DNA from: Betaproteobacteria bacterium
Lineage (GTDB): Bacteria; Pseudomonadota; Gammaproteobacteria; Burkholderiales; Rhodocyclaceae
Assembly: GCA_016709965.1 (NCBI GenBank)
Contig: JADJLT010000003.1
Span: 168,818-232,817, forward strand
Length of the DNA: 64,000 bases
Reading direction: 5' to 3'
Part shown: positions 42,445-51,172 of the stretch, piece by piece
How the letters are laid out: every line of letters starts with the position of its first letter
Numbering within the stretch: the stretch's first letter is position 1
Notes under the pieces: model-generated
The model's database searches: none
The model's input: the letters and a program-made list of their open reading frames with translations, nothing else
What the model was told of the DNA's origin: nothing
Program-made: the position numbers and the translations under genes

Positions 42445-44007
42445 TCAGTGCCCGGGCGTGGCCGATGCCTCGCCCAGCAATGCCGCCAATACCTGCGCCG
42501 TGGCTGGCGGTGTCGCCCCTTCCTGTTTCAGCCAGACAAAGCGTTTGCCTGGGGCATTGCTGGTGGCAGCGCGGGCACTGTCGAGATGGGTATGCTCGTT
42601 GATCAAAACAACGACGCGGGGATCGCCCGGCAATGCGCCCAATTCGCGCAGCTCATGCAAACAACCTTCGTTCGATGACTGAAAATTGCGCAGGTCCATC
42701 AGAACCACGTCGCTGATACGCAGCAGCTCGGCCAGCGCCACCTTCCAGGTGCTGTCGTGGCAATAGCATTCATTGACCCGATAGCGCCCTTCAACATCGC
42801 TCTGCCACTCAAAGGCCACCAGCCGGCGGGGGACATCGGCCGGTTGGTGGATAAAGCGTTCGCCCAGGCGACCATCCAGAAAAGTGAAAATATCGTCGGC
42901 ATCGATGGTTCGGTCCACCAGGTCGGTGCCGGCGATCAGAACCGTGTTGCCGGTCAGGCGCCAGCGCTCGATCACCCGGTCGAACAAGTCCTGAACATTG
43001 GCATCCTGCTGAAAGACGCGGAGCACCAGCAAGGTCGGTGGCCGGCCCTGTTTGCGCTGGGCACCAAGCGTTCGCTGCATCAGCCAGGCGCCGACCGGAA
43101 CCCAGAGCAGCGGTAGGTAGGTAACCAGCCCGGCCCAGCCAATACTGCTGATGGACATGACGGCCGGGCCGGTCAGGGCAATGGTCCACACGGCGGAGAA
43201 CAGGTAAAACAGCTCGGAGATGCGGCGCTCGGAATAAGCCTTGGCCAGCCAGCGGCCAATGGCCCGCACGGGCCACCAGGCAAGAATCCACGGCAGCAGC
43301 GCGAAGAGCGCAATGCCGGCCACTGGGTTGAAATAACTGACCAGCCAGTCGATCAAATGGCTGCGCTCATCCACCAGCCGGGCCAGCAGATCAACGCCAG
43401 CCTGCGATGACCAGCAAAGCAGGATGAAGAGCGGCGCCAGCCATGGCCCGATTGCCCGCGTCGCGCCACCCAGGCACAGCGATGTCACCACGATCAGCGG
43501 CAAGCCGATGTCGATCAGCATCCAGCTAAAAACCTGAGCAAAGCTCACCGCCTCCGTCGTGCGCCAGCTCATCAAGGCAACCGCAGCGACGAACCACAGC
43601 ACCAGTGCGCCAACCAGTTGCCGACGCCGCCAGCGGCCGAGCACGGCAATAACCGGCACGACAGGCCACGAGTAGGCGGCGCCCAAGGCGCTGATGGTGA
43701 GCAGGGTGATCGGCCCATCGGCCACCATCTGCGTGATCAGGGTTCGGGTCAGCGCCATGACCACCGTCAGGCCGACAAAGGCGCCGATCAGGTGGCGATA
43801 AGCCAGATCGTTGTCATCAAGGCTGACGGCGAAAGGCGAAGCATCCATCGCAGAAGGGAGCGCCGCAGGCGGCGGGCTTGCTGCGGTCAACGGCATTTTC
43901 ATCAAGCGCTTCATGGCCGCCCGATAGCGACTGGCCACGATCAGCGCGCTGATCAGCGACAGGACAGTGGCAATGATCAGCAGCGTCGCAATTTTGCCGG
44001 CCAGCAT
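42445..44007 (-). CDS. Polytopic membrane protein with C-terminal cytosolic domain
   Basis: The 520-aa protein has an N-terminal anchor (residues ~5-27) and about seven further hydrophobic segments between ~70 and ~320. A soluble domain of ~190 residues follows: LLVLRVFQQDANVQDLFDRV, TVLIAGTDLVDRTIDADD, then DVVLMDLRNFQSSNEGCL and VVVLINEHTHLD. The alternating strands and helices suggest a Rossmann- or TIR-like fold, but I cannot name it. It converges with the FHA gene (27 bases between stops). A partial repeat core is readable in frame near 43885. Confidence 0.75.
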   Translation of the reverse strand: MLAGKIATLLIIATVLSLISALIVASRYRAAMKRLMKMPLTAASPPPAALPSAMDASPFAVSLDDNDLAYRHLIGAFVGLTVVMALTRTLITQMVADGPITLLTISALGAAYSWPVVPVIAVLGRWRRRQLVGALVLWFVAAVALMSWRTTEAVSFAQVFSWMLIDIGLPLIVVTSLCLGGATRAIGPWLAPLFILLCWSSQAGVDLLARLVDERSHLIDWLVSYFNPVAGIALFALLPWILAWWPVRAIGRWLAKAYSERRISELFYLFSAVWTIALTGPAVMSISSIGWAGLVTYLPLLWVPVGAWLMQRTLGAQRKQGRPPTLLVLRVFQQDANVQDLFDRVIERWRLTGNTVLIAGTDLVDRTIDADDIFTFLDGRLGERFIHQPADVPRRLVAFEWQSDVEGRYRVNECYCHDSTWKVALAELLRISDVVLMDLRNFQSSNEGCLHELRELGALPGDPRVVVLINEHTHLDSARAATSNAPGKRFVWLKQEGATPPATAQVLAALLGEASATPGH

Positions 44008-44259
44008 GGCTCAGGCCCCGGCCAAAAGCGGGCGGGTATTGCAAGGCATCACAGAGCGGTAATGGCACATGAATACTTCTCCCAAAATTGAAACCCAAGC
44101 TTACTGGATGACAGCAATATTTTCGGCAAGTTTTGAAAATGTCATGGCGTGCAACACCCGAACTTTGTCGGGATCCATGGTCTAAAATGCGCGAGGCATG
44201 CGGATGCTCAGGCAGTCCCTATCAACCCAGCGCACTTCCCCCGTCAATAGAGGTCAAAT

Positions 44260-44502
44260 ATGCCCAAATGGATCAATCTGCTGTTTCTATCCTTCGCTAC
44301 CGCAGCGGCGGGCGAAGCATTCTTTTTCACCTTCATCGACCCAAAACTACTCTATCTGTTTGGCGAACCGGTGGACTGGAGCCCGACAGTGGTCTACTCC
44401 ATCGGCTTCTTCATGTTCTGGTGCCTAACCGGCATCACCGCAGCCCTCGTCGCCTTGATGCTGAAACCCGGCAGCGAAATCAACCAGGGGCATCTGCATT
44501 GA
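44260..44502 (+). CDS. Small two-helix membrane protein
   Basis: The 80-aa protein has two hydrophobic segments (residues ~5-28 and ~43-66) and a short polar C-terminus. AGAGGT precedes ATG 44260. I recognise no family. Small inner-membrane proteins of this pattern are frequent in the group and unassigned. Confidence 0.6.
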   Translation: MPKWINLLFLSFATAAAGEAFFFTFIDPKLLYLFGEPVDWSPTVVYSIGFFMFWCLTGITAALVALMLKPGSEINQGHLH

Positions 44503-44842
44503 GTGCATCTGGAACTGCAGGAGACGCGTGGAGCGTTATGAGATAACCAATTCCTGCAGCCGACGTTGATTCAAAAAACCGAAAGCGGGGACGCTAAGCA
44601 GATGGCTACGGTCAACCGGGGAAAACGCCCAAAAATCGAATTTTTTTCCCCGGGCGGGGTTGGGTCGCCGTTGATCGTAATTGCAGATCGAGCTATCGGG
44701 ATGGGGTTGCGAGAGTGGTGGTTAGGCGCGGATAGCTGTTCGACCATTCCGTTAATACTGCCAAGACTGTTCGAACGTCAGATATCAGGCCGACTTCAGC
44801 CATCAGAGAAAAATCCAGGAGCGCGAGTGATCCCTTGGCTGC
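44503..44842 (+). other. Gap without supported genes
   Basis: It contains a dispersed repeat copy at 44605-44647 and otherwise only short open frames without ribosome sites. Confidence 0.5.
44605..44647 (+). repeat. Dispersed ~40-bp repeat, copy 6
   Basis: It reads GCTACGGTCAACCGGGG, then AAAACGCCCAAAAATCG followed by AATTTTTTT. Confidence 0.85.
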
Positions 44843-45490
44843 CTACTTGGCAAACGGGCTAGAGCACCACTGCGACTCGCAAGGCACTCCATCTCCGTCA
44901 CCATCCATCTCTGTTCCTGGGCAGTGCCGTAGAAAATAAGTAGCTTCCTCGCACGACGTCATTTGGGAACAATAGTGTCGGCCATCGCAAAAAAATTTTC
45001 CTGGCATCTCTGCTGCAGTGGCCGGAACAGTGATTTTGGCCGCTGAAGTTGTTCCTTTGAATCGGGGTGTCAGCGCTTGGTAGCCTGAAAAGATGAGCAT
45101 ACCAATGAAAGCGATGCCGGCCACAGTCCCCAGGAACGAACCACCTCGACGCCCTGACGAAATTGGCCGAGGTGGCGATCCGGAATCCCTGTGTTGTTGC
45201 CCAGGGCGCTGAACGTTCACCGCCTTTTTCTTCTGGTCCGCATTCAAGGTTACTTCGAATGAAAGTGCTTCACCCACCACGGGTTTTCCCCCTCGACGGG
45301 GATAGCTTGAAATGTGGACAAAGACATCTTGGCCGCCATTCAGCGGAGTGATGAATCCAAAGCCCTTGTCCTCATTCCAAGTCTTCAATTTTCCAACAAT
45401 ACGTGGTTCCATCATTGCAGCAGCTCGTTGAAAGTTGCTCATTATCATGTCATACGGGGTTTGAAGGTGGCCCGGAAGGAGCGCCTCCAT
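44843..45490 (-). CDS. Cold-shock domain, membrane helix and excalibur domain fusion
   Basis: The 215-aa frame encodes a cold-shock/OB domain (GKLKTWNEDKGFGFITPLNG, then DVFVHISSYPRRGG). A basic linker and one membrane helix follow (FLGTVAGIAFIGMLIFSGYQ). The C-terminal excalibur calcium-binding segment has DGRHYCSQM, CEEATYFLRHC and DGDGDGVPCE. The cold-shock domain would be cytosolic and the excalibur part periplasmic. The start is uncertain: ATG 45490, 45448, 45442 or 45412 are possible; the domain itself begins just after 45412. Confidence 0.82.
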   Translation of the reverse strand: MEALLPGHLQTPYDMIMSNFQRAAAMMEPRIVGKLKTWNEDKGFGFITPLNGGQDVFVHISSYPRRGGKPVVGEALSFEVTLNADQKKKAVNVQRPGQQHRDSGSPPRPISSGRRGGSFLGTVAGIAFIGMLIFSGYQALTPRFKGTTSAAKITVPATAAEMPGKFFCDGRHYCSQMTSCEEATYFLRHCPGTEMDGDGDGVPCESQWCSSPFAK

Positions 45491-45595
45491 GACTGGCTGC
45501 TTCCTGAACTCATGCCTGACTCACACATTCGGCCAAGAGCAGCCAATCGATATGCTATATGATTTATATATTTATTGTGGGTTTGGGAGGGCCTA

Positions 45596-46063
45596 GTGAC
45601 ATTTTTAATCGCCGGAATATTCCTTTGCATTGGCAGCGTCCTCTTGTTTATGGGTGAGTTTGCAGCACAGTATGGAAGGCTGCCAAACTGGGACGACGCT
45701 CATGCAGCGCAAAACAAACAACTCTATCGTCAATCACTTTCGGTATCGGTATTTGGGATGATACTGATAGTGATGGGGGTTATGAGCCTTGGACTCGCCC
45801 AATCCTTTTGGCATCTGAGCGCAAAAGAGTGCGTTTCTATGTGTATTTTGGTTTTTTGGAGCAACTGTCAGGCTCGGCTTATTGTGTTTGGGCTACGAAA
45901 TTCGTTGAATCCGAAGACTGGCGAGAATCTAATTTCGACGCTACAGAAGGCGTTTTCTATTGGTTGGTTCCCAAAGGAAGATGGGGGCGTTCCGGTTTTT
46001 ATTGTGGCAACTCAAGTTCTCGCACTCGGATTTTTTCTGCTGGGTGTATGGAAATCACAGTAA
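45596..46063 (+). CDS. Hypothetical multi-pass membrane protein
   Basis: The 155-aa protein has hydrophobic segments near residues 1-22, 52-75, ~82-98 and 132-152. I chose GTG 45596 because GGGAGG lies just upstream, although the frame opens with TTG 45575. The composition is AT-richer than the neighbours, and it may be an acquired gene. It is divergent from the cold-shock/excalibur gene. The gap after it (46064-46346) shows no supported gene. Confidence 0.6.
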   Translation: MTFLIAGIFLCIGSVLLFMGEFAAQYGRLPNWDDAHAAQNKQLYRQSLSVSVFGMILIVMGVMSLGLAQSFWHLSAKECVSMCILVFWSNCQARLIVFGLRNSLNPKTGENLISTLQKAFSIGWFPKEDGGVPVFIVATQVLALGFFLLGVWKSQ

Positions 46064-46346
46064 GTCGAACTTCCGCTAAGGGCACAAAATGTGAGTAGCT
46101 GAAGTCTAAAAGCTGCCGCTCAGATTCTTCAAGCTTGAAATTTCCCGAATGCTCACCAACAACCCTCTTTCACCGGACCACAATATGCGTGCCTATTGCT
46201 CGCCTGCCATGCCCGGTTTTTGTCGAATGGGGGGCAGGATTGAACTACTGCGAAAACTCGGTATCTGTCATTAGCCCCCGAATTAAGCCTTTCACTGTGC
46301 GTATGCATGGCAAGGCGAGGGCCAGTCCGAAGTGAGAAGGAGTTCC

Positions 46347-47522
46347 ATGGCCAAGGCCAGTGCTGTTCATCTACCGTCATCCCGACATGATGTTTTGCCG
46401 GGTCGTTTGCGCCGCGCGTTGTGGCGGTTTTTGCCGTTCATCGGGGGGCTGCATGCCTATATTGGCTGGCGCCTGCTGCCTGCTTTTGATCTCGGTGCGG
46501 CGGGGCTGGCGCTGGTGATTGGCGGGCTGGTGATATCGACTTTTCTAGTGCCGCTGGGGCTGCTTAGGCGCTTTCTCGTTGCGCGTCAGGCGCTGGCTGA
46601 CCGGCTCAGTTGGCTGGGCGGTCTGGCGATGGGGTTGTTTTCTTCGGTGCTGGTGTTGACTGTGCTGCGCGACATCGTCCGGTTGGTCGCTGATGCGCCG
46701 TCGCTGGCCGAGCCGACCGCGATTGCCGTCCTCAGTCTGGCCGGCTTGTTTACGTTGGTGGGTTATGTCAATGCGCGGCGAGTGGCTCGCGTCGTCCAGG
46801 TGGATATTCCGCTGGCCGGGCTGCCGCAGGCGCTGGCGGGGTTCCGCATTGTTCAGCTCAGCGACATTCACGTCGGGCCAACGATCAAGCGCGACTACGT
46901 CCAGGCCATTGTCGACCGCGTCAATGCGTTGGACGCTGATCTGGTCGTGATTACCGGTGATGTGGTCGACGGCAGCGTCGAGCAGTTGAGCGCGCATACC
47001 GCGCCGCTTGGCGGCATGCTTAGCCGGCATGGGAGTTATGTGGTCACCGGCAACCACGAATATTATTCTGGCGCGGCGGCCTGGATCGGCGAATTCGAGC
47101 GTATCGGCCTGCGCGGGTTGCACAATAGCCATGTCGTTATTGACCACCGTGGTGCCCGCTTTGTACTGGCCGGGGTGACAGACTTTTCGGCTGGTGCCTT
47201 CGATGCGGCGCAGGCCAGCGATCCGCTGGCGGCACTGGCGGGCAGTCCGTCCGATGTGCCGCGCATCCTTCTGGCGCACCAGCCTCGCTCGGCGGCCGCT
47301 GCAGAAGCGGCTGGCTTCGACCTTCAGCTTTCGGGCCACACTCACGGTGGCCAGTTCTGGCCATGGAATCACTTTGTACCGTTGCAGCAGCCTTTTACGG
47401 CCGGCTTGCACCGGCTTGGCCAACTGATGGTTTACACCAGCCGTGGTACTGGCTACTGGGGGCCACCCAAGCGTTTCGGCGCGCCTTCGGAGATCACCGT
47501 GTTGCGGCTGATCGCGGTCTGA
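46347..47522 (+). CDS. Membrane-anchored metallophosphoesterase (YaeI-like)
   Basis: The 391-aa protein has four N-terminal hydrophobic segments (residues ~25-145) and a calcineurin-like phosphoesterase domain. Metal ligands are visible in QLSDIHVG, VITGDVVDG, VTGNHEYY, and the late SGHTHGGQFWP. The family includes phosphodiesterases acting on lipid or nucleotide substrates at the membrane. ATG 46347 has AAGGAG upstream, better than the upstream alternative at 46332. Confidence 0.88.
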   Translation: MAKASAVHLPSSRHDVLPGRLRRALWRFLPFIGGLHAYIGWRLLPAFDLGAAGLALVIGGLVISTFLVPLGLLRRFLVARQALADRLSWLGGLAMGLFSSVLVLTVLRDIVRLVADAPSLAEPTAIAVLSLAGLFTLVGYVNARRVARVVQVDIPLAGLPQALAGFRIVQLSDIHVGPTIKRDYVQAIVDRVNALDADLVVITGDVVDGSVEQLSAHTAPLGGMLSRHGSYVVTGNHEYYSGAAAWIGEFERIGLRGLHNSHVVIDHRGARFVLAGVTDFSAGAFDAAQASDPLAALAGSPSDVPRILLAHQPRSAAAAEAAGFDLQLSGHTHGGQFWPWNHFVPLQQPFTAGLHRLGQLMVYTSRGTGYWGPPKRFGAPSEITVLRLIAV

Positions 47523-47599
47523 TGGGGGAGATTTGGTGCGGTGGCAAATGCTTGCCGAAATGAGTGAATTTTTCTGCAAAAAATCACCTGCAGGCGATT

Positions 47600-47638
47600 G
47601 CCACGGTCAACCGGAAAAATCGGGCAAAATCTGAAATT
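47600..47638 (+). repeat. Dispersed ~40-bp repeat, copy 7
   Basis: It reads GCCACGGTCAACCGG, an A-run, then TCGGGCAAAATCTGAAATTC. It sits between the convergent phosphoesterase and hemerythrin genes. Confidence 0.82.
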
Positions 47639-47670
47639 CCATTGGCGACCATTTGGCCGCCGGCTGGCAG

Positions 47671-48084
47671 TCAGCCGGGGCGCTGGATCAGATGCGAGAA
47701 TGCGCGGTCCGACTGAAGTATGTGGTGCGACCACCATTCGGTCAGAAATTGGCGAAACTCATCACGGCCGATGTTGCCATCGGCGATTTCCTGCAACTTT
47801 TGGCTCAGCATTTTCCAGAAGCGCGTGTGTTCTTCATGATGCCGCTCAAAGGCTGCCTGGCTGCATCGTTTGAGCAGGCGTTCTTCGGTTCTGAAGTGCT
47901 CATCGATGCAGGCGAGCAAGTCTTCCTGGGCGTAGCGGAAGCGATGGCCGGGCGACTCGTAGGCGTTGTCTTCCGGCACCAGTTCGAGGGCTTCCTCGCA
48001 TAGCCCGAGCAGTACCTTGTGCTGGTTATCCAGCACCCAGTTACCAACGCTGTACGACGAGCGCCATCTGCTCAGTTCAAGCAT
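47671..48084 (-). CDS. Bacteriohemerythrin
   Basis: The 137-aa single-domain protein has the di-iron ligand pattern: W ... YSVGNWVLDNQH, then HFRTEERLL, then HHEEHTRF and WWSHHILQSD. It binds oxygen reversibly and is common in microaerophilic and chemotactic bacteria of this group. It may supply oxygen to respiratory enzymes or act with oxygen-sensing receptors. It is monocistronic. Confidence 0.92.
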   Translation of the reverse strand: MLELSRWRSSYSVGNWVLDNQHKVLLGLCEEALELVPEDNAYESPGHRFRYAQEDLLACIDEHFRTEERLLKRCSQAAFERHHEEHTRFWKMLSQKLQEIADGNIGRDEFRQFLTEWWSHHILQSDRAFSHLIQRPG

Positions 48085-48475
48085 GTTTGTGCCTCCGTAA
48101 TTCTCGGCTTGCCTTGGGGCAATCCGCGTCTAACTGAAAATACCTGAAGAGCCGCGCTATCGCTTTCTGCGGGCTACAGGCAACCGCTTTGGTTACGTGC
48201 CTGACGTTCGATTTGTTTCTGCTGGCTGAGGCTGAATTGCCGTTCGGCGCTGGACGATCCTGTCCAGGGAAGGCGGCTGGCCGTGCTCCAGGCGAGTTGT
48301 TGATTTTGTTGGTGCAGCGGCTTCACTTGTTTGGTGTTGATGGCGGTGTTCATGTGGCCTCGGGGAAATTGTCGACAGTATGTTGTCTGGTACGACCGGG
48401 GCTTGCTTGGTCAGTTCCCGGGTTTGTGTAATTCAGAAAATGCTTTGTGAATGGCGCCGTTGCGGCACCTTGTCA
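48085..48475. other. Gap without supported genes
   Basis: Between the hemerythrin start and the MFS gene stop I see only short frames without ribosome sites or family features. Confidence 0.5.
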
Positions 48476-49690
48476 TCATTCAACCAGGCGGTCACGCGCC
48501 GCCAGCTTGGGGAACAGCCTGAGCCAGAGCAAGGCAATGACGACGGTGCCAACGCCGCCCAGGACAACCGAGCCGACCGGGCCAAGGAGGGCGGCAGTTG
48601 CGCCGGATTCAAATTCACCGAGCTGGTTGGAGGCGCCGATGAAGATGGAGTTGACGGCCGAGACGCGGCCGCGGATTTCGTCGGGCGTGTCGGCCTGAAC
48701 CAGCGTTTGCCGGATGACGACGCTGATGTTGTCGACCGCGCCGGTGACAGCCAGCGCGAGTAGAGACAGGCCGAAGTGGGTGGATAGTCCGAAGACAATC
48801 GTGGCCAGGCCAAAGATGGCCACCGAGGCGAGCAGGATGTGGCCGGTGCGGCGATGGACCGGCCAGCGGAGCAAGGCGAGGGACATCAGAAAGGCCCCGG
48901 CGGCGGGGGCTGCGCGCAGCAAGCCGAGGCCTTCCGGGCCGGTGTGCAGTATGTCGCGGGCGAACATGGGCAGCAGGGCGGTGGCGCCGCCGAGCAGCAC
49001 GGCAAACAGGTCGAGCGTGGTGGCGCCAAGCAGGATCTTGTTTTGCCAGACGAAATGTACGCCGGCCAGCACGGTGCGCAGGCTGGTCTGGCCGGGGGGC
49101 GGGGTCTGGTTGTAGCGGACGGTCAGCATCAGCCCGCCGGCGACAAACAGCAGGACGGTGCTGGCCGAATAGACAGCGGTGGCGCCCAGAATATAGAGCG
49201 CACCGCCCAATGCCGGGCCGCCAATGATTGCCGCCTGCATGGCGCTGGCGTTAATGGCGATGGCATGGCCGAGCAGGCGCTGCGGGATGAGCAGCGCGAT
49301 CAGCGCCTGCTGCGCCGGCATCTGGAAGGCGCGGGCGACGCCGAGAATGATCGACAGACCGAGTATCAGCTCGCGCGATTCGCTGCCGGTCTGCGTCGCG
49401 GCGAACAGGCTGACGGCCACCAGCGCCTGGCTGAACATGCAGGCGGCGTAGATGCGGCCGCGATTGAAGTGATCGGCGGCGTGGCCGGCCGGCAGGGTGA
49501 GCAGCAGGGCGGGAACGAACTGGAACAGGCCGACCAAACCGAGATCCCAGGCGCGGCCAGTGATGTCATACATCTGCCAACCGACGGCCACCATCAGCAT
49601 CTGGTTGGCGACCATGCCGGTGAAGCGTGAGCCGGAGAAAAAGGCAAAGGAGCGGTACTTGAAGAGCTGTGCGAGGTCGGGGTTGAGCAT
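48476..49690 (-). CDS. MFS transporter, enterobactin exporter (EntS)-like family
   Basis: The 404-aa protein has about twelve hydrophobic segments. The N-terminal FRSFAFFSGSRFTGMVANQM and VGWQMYDITGRAWDLGLVG, and the PAGHAADHFNRGRI loop between helices 2 and 3, place it in the MFS_3 group. The DEIRGRVSAVNSIFIGASNQ segment near residue 335 is also typical. The substrate cannot be inferred. No siderophore genes are nearby. Confidence 0.88.
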   Translation of the reverse strand: MLNPDLAQLFKYRSFAFFSGSRFTGMVANQMLMVAVGWQMYDITGRAWDLGLVGLFQFVPALLLTLPAGHAADHFNRGRIYAACMFSQALVAVSLFAATQTGSESRELILGLSIILGVARAFQMPAQQALIALLIPQRLLGHAIAINASAMQAAIIGGPALGGALYILGATAVYSASTVLLFVAGGLMLTVRYNQTPPPGQTSLRTVLAGVHFVWQNKILLGATTLDLFAVLLGGATALLPMFARDILHTGPEGLGLLRAAPAAGAFLMSLALLRWPVHRRTGHILLASVAIFGLATIVFGLSTHFGLSLLALAVTGAVDNISVVIRQTLVQADTPDEIRGRVSAVNSIFIGASNQLGEFESGATAALLGPVGSVVLGGVGTVVIALLWLRLFPKLAARDRLVE

Positions 49691-49814
49691 GGGGGCATTC
49701 GGGGTGGGGATTGCCGATCAAGGCTGGATGGTGCATCGCTGCAGATGGTTCTGTCGACGGGTTTTTGCGCGGATTGTTCAGTGAGTCGACTGCTTATTGC
49801 TGAGTGATCCGATT

Positions 49815-49852
49815 GCTACGGTCAACCGGGAAATATGGCCGAAATTGAAATC
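49815..49852 (+). repeat. Dispersed ~40-bp repeat, copy 8
   Basis: It reads GCTACGGTCAACCGGG, then AAATATGGCCGAAATTGAAAT, in the 331-base divergent gap between the MFS and chemoreceptor starts (49691-50021). The gap holds no gene. Confidence 0.85.
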
Positions 49853-50021
49853 CTGTTGAGTAGGGAAAGATTGAGCCGGCCCTCATGGTTTGCTGGTCCG
49901 ATGCGTCATGAAGCACTCCGATTGATTGCGATTGAATCGCCAGCCTGATAGAGTGCTTTTATCATTATTAATGAATTTTACGGCTTGGCCGTATTTGCGA
50001 ATTGTTCAAGGTGGCTATCCT

Positions 50022-51095
50022 ATGACTATTGATTCTCAGGCAATTGACGTCACGGATTTCGACGACGCTGATCCGACCCATGGCTTGGCCAGGGAAAATG
50101 AGCGCCTGCGTGAGGAGCTTGCCGAGGCACGCGATCAGATCCGCATGTATCGGGCGCTGGGTCAATGTCTGGCGCAGTTCAGTGTCTCATTTGCCGAATC
50201 GCAGAAAAGCATGGCCGAGATGGCCGCCTCGATGCAAAGCGAGCGTGATCGGGCATCGGACGCGGCGAGCGTGTCGGCAAAAACCCGGGCGACCGTCGAG
50301 GACATGTCCGGCAAGCTGGAGACGCTGGCGGATGATTCGTCGGCGACGGTCGAAGACGTCGATTCACTGCATGCGCAGAGCCGGAAAATCAGCCAGATTG
50401 TCGAATTGATTCAGCAGATCGCCGCCCAGACCCATTTGCTATCGATGAACGCTGCAGTCGAGGCGGCCCGGGCGGGCGATCAGGGGCGAGGCTTTGCCGT
50501 TGTGGCCAAGGAGGTTCAGGCGCTGTCGGCCAAGACCGATGGTGCGACCAAGGAAATCACCCCGCTGGTCCGTGCCATCCAGAGCGAGTCGACGCTGGTC
50601 AAGGCGCGCATGGATACGCTCTCGTCCCAATCGCGGGAGTTCAGTGTCAATGGTCACGGCATGGCGCGCGACATGGGGCAGGCGCTCGATCTGGCCCAGA
50701 AAATGGAAAATGCGATCAGCACCTCCGCCTTGCGGACCTTCGTCGAACTGGCCAAGCTCGATCACCTGATCTTCAAGTTCGAGATCTACAAGGTGTTTTT
50801 CGGGCTTTCCGACAAGGGGGCCAGCGACCTTGCCGCCCATACCGGATGCCGTCTGGGCAAGTGGTATTACGAAGGAGAGGGGCGAACGCTCTATGGAAAA
50901 CTGCCCGGCTATCGCGACATCGAGACGCCGCACAAGGAAGTGCATGCCTTTGGCAAGGAGGCGCTGACGCTGCGTTTGTCCGGCGAAATTCGCGCCGCAG
51001 TGCAGGCGATCGCCCGTATGGAGAAGGCCAGTATCGGCGTCGTCAACGGGCTCGAAAAAATGGCTGCTTCGGGAAGCAAAGTGCTGCTGCGCTAA
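50022..51095 (+). CDS. Soluble chemoreceptor (methyl-accepting protein) with C-terminal CZB domain
   Basis: The 357-aa protein lacks membrane helices. A coiled coil (~20-60) leads to the signalling domain: IAAQTHLLSMNAAVEAARAG and GRGFAVVAKEVQALS at ~125-170. A C-terminal CZB zinc-binding domain follows (~240-330), with the expected His/Cys ligands in LDHLIFKFEIYK, GCRLGKWYYEGEG and PHKEVHAFG. CZB domains sense zinc or hypochlorous acid in related receptors. I chose ATG 50022 (AAGGTGG upstream). Confidence 0.88.
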   Translation: MTIDSQAIDVTDFDDADPTHGLARENERLREELAEARDQIRMYRALGQCLAQFSVSFAESQKSMAEMAASMQSERDRASDAASVSAKTRATVEDMSGKLETLADDSSATVEDVDSLHAQSRKISQIVELIQQIAAQTHLLSMNAAVEAARAGDQGRGFAVVAKEVQALSAKTDGATKEITPLVRAIQSESTLVKARMDTLSSQSREFSVNGHGMARDMGQALDLAQKMENAISTSALRTFVELAKLDHLIFKFEIYKVFFGLSDKGASDLAAHTGCRLGKWYYEGEGRTLYGKLPGYRDIETPHKEVHAFGKEALTLRLSGEIRAAVQAIARMEKASIGVVNGLEKMAASGSKVLLR

Positions 51096-51128
51096 GTCGG
51101 TTTTCCCGCGCAACAGCGCCACCAAAGA

Positions 51129-51157
51129 AAATGGCCGCAATCTGCGGCCATTTTTTT
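51129..51157. terminator. Bidirectional terminator between chemoreceptor and fba
   Basis: Arms AAATGGCCGCA and TGCGGCCATTT pair around a 3-base loop, followed by a T-run on the plus strand. The complementary A/T flank serves fba on the minus strand. Confidence 0.85.
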
Positions 51158-51172
51158 CGGGGGCTATTCCGT

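Noticed and set aside
46220..46280. Stretch with a T-arm-like AGTTCAATC on the minus strand, considered as a tRNA fragment
   Set aside because: No acceptor, D-arm or anticodon arm can be assembled around it.
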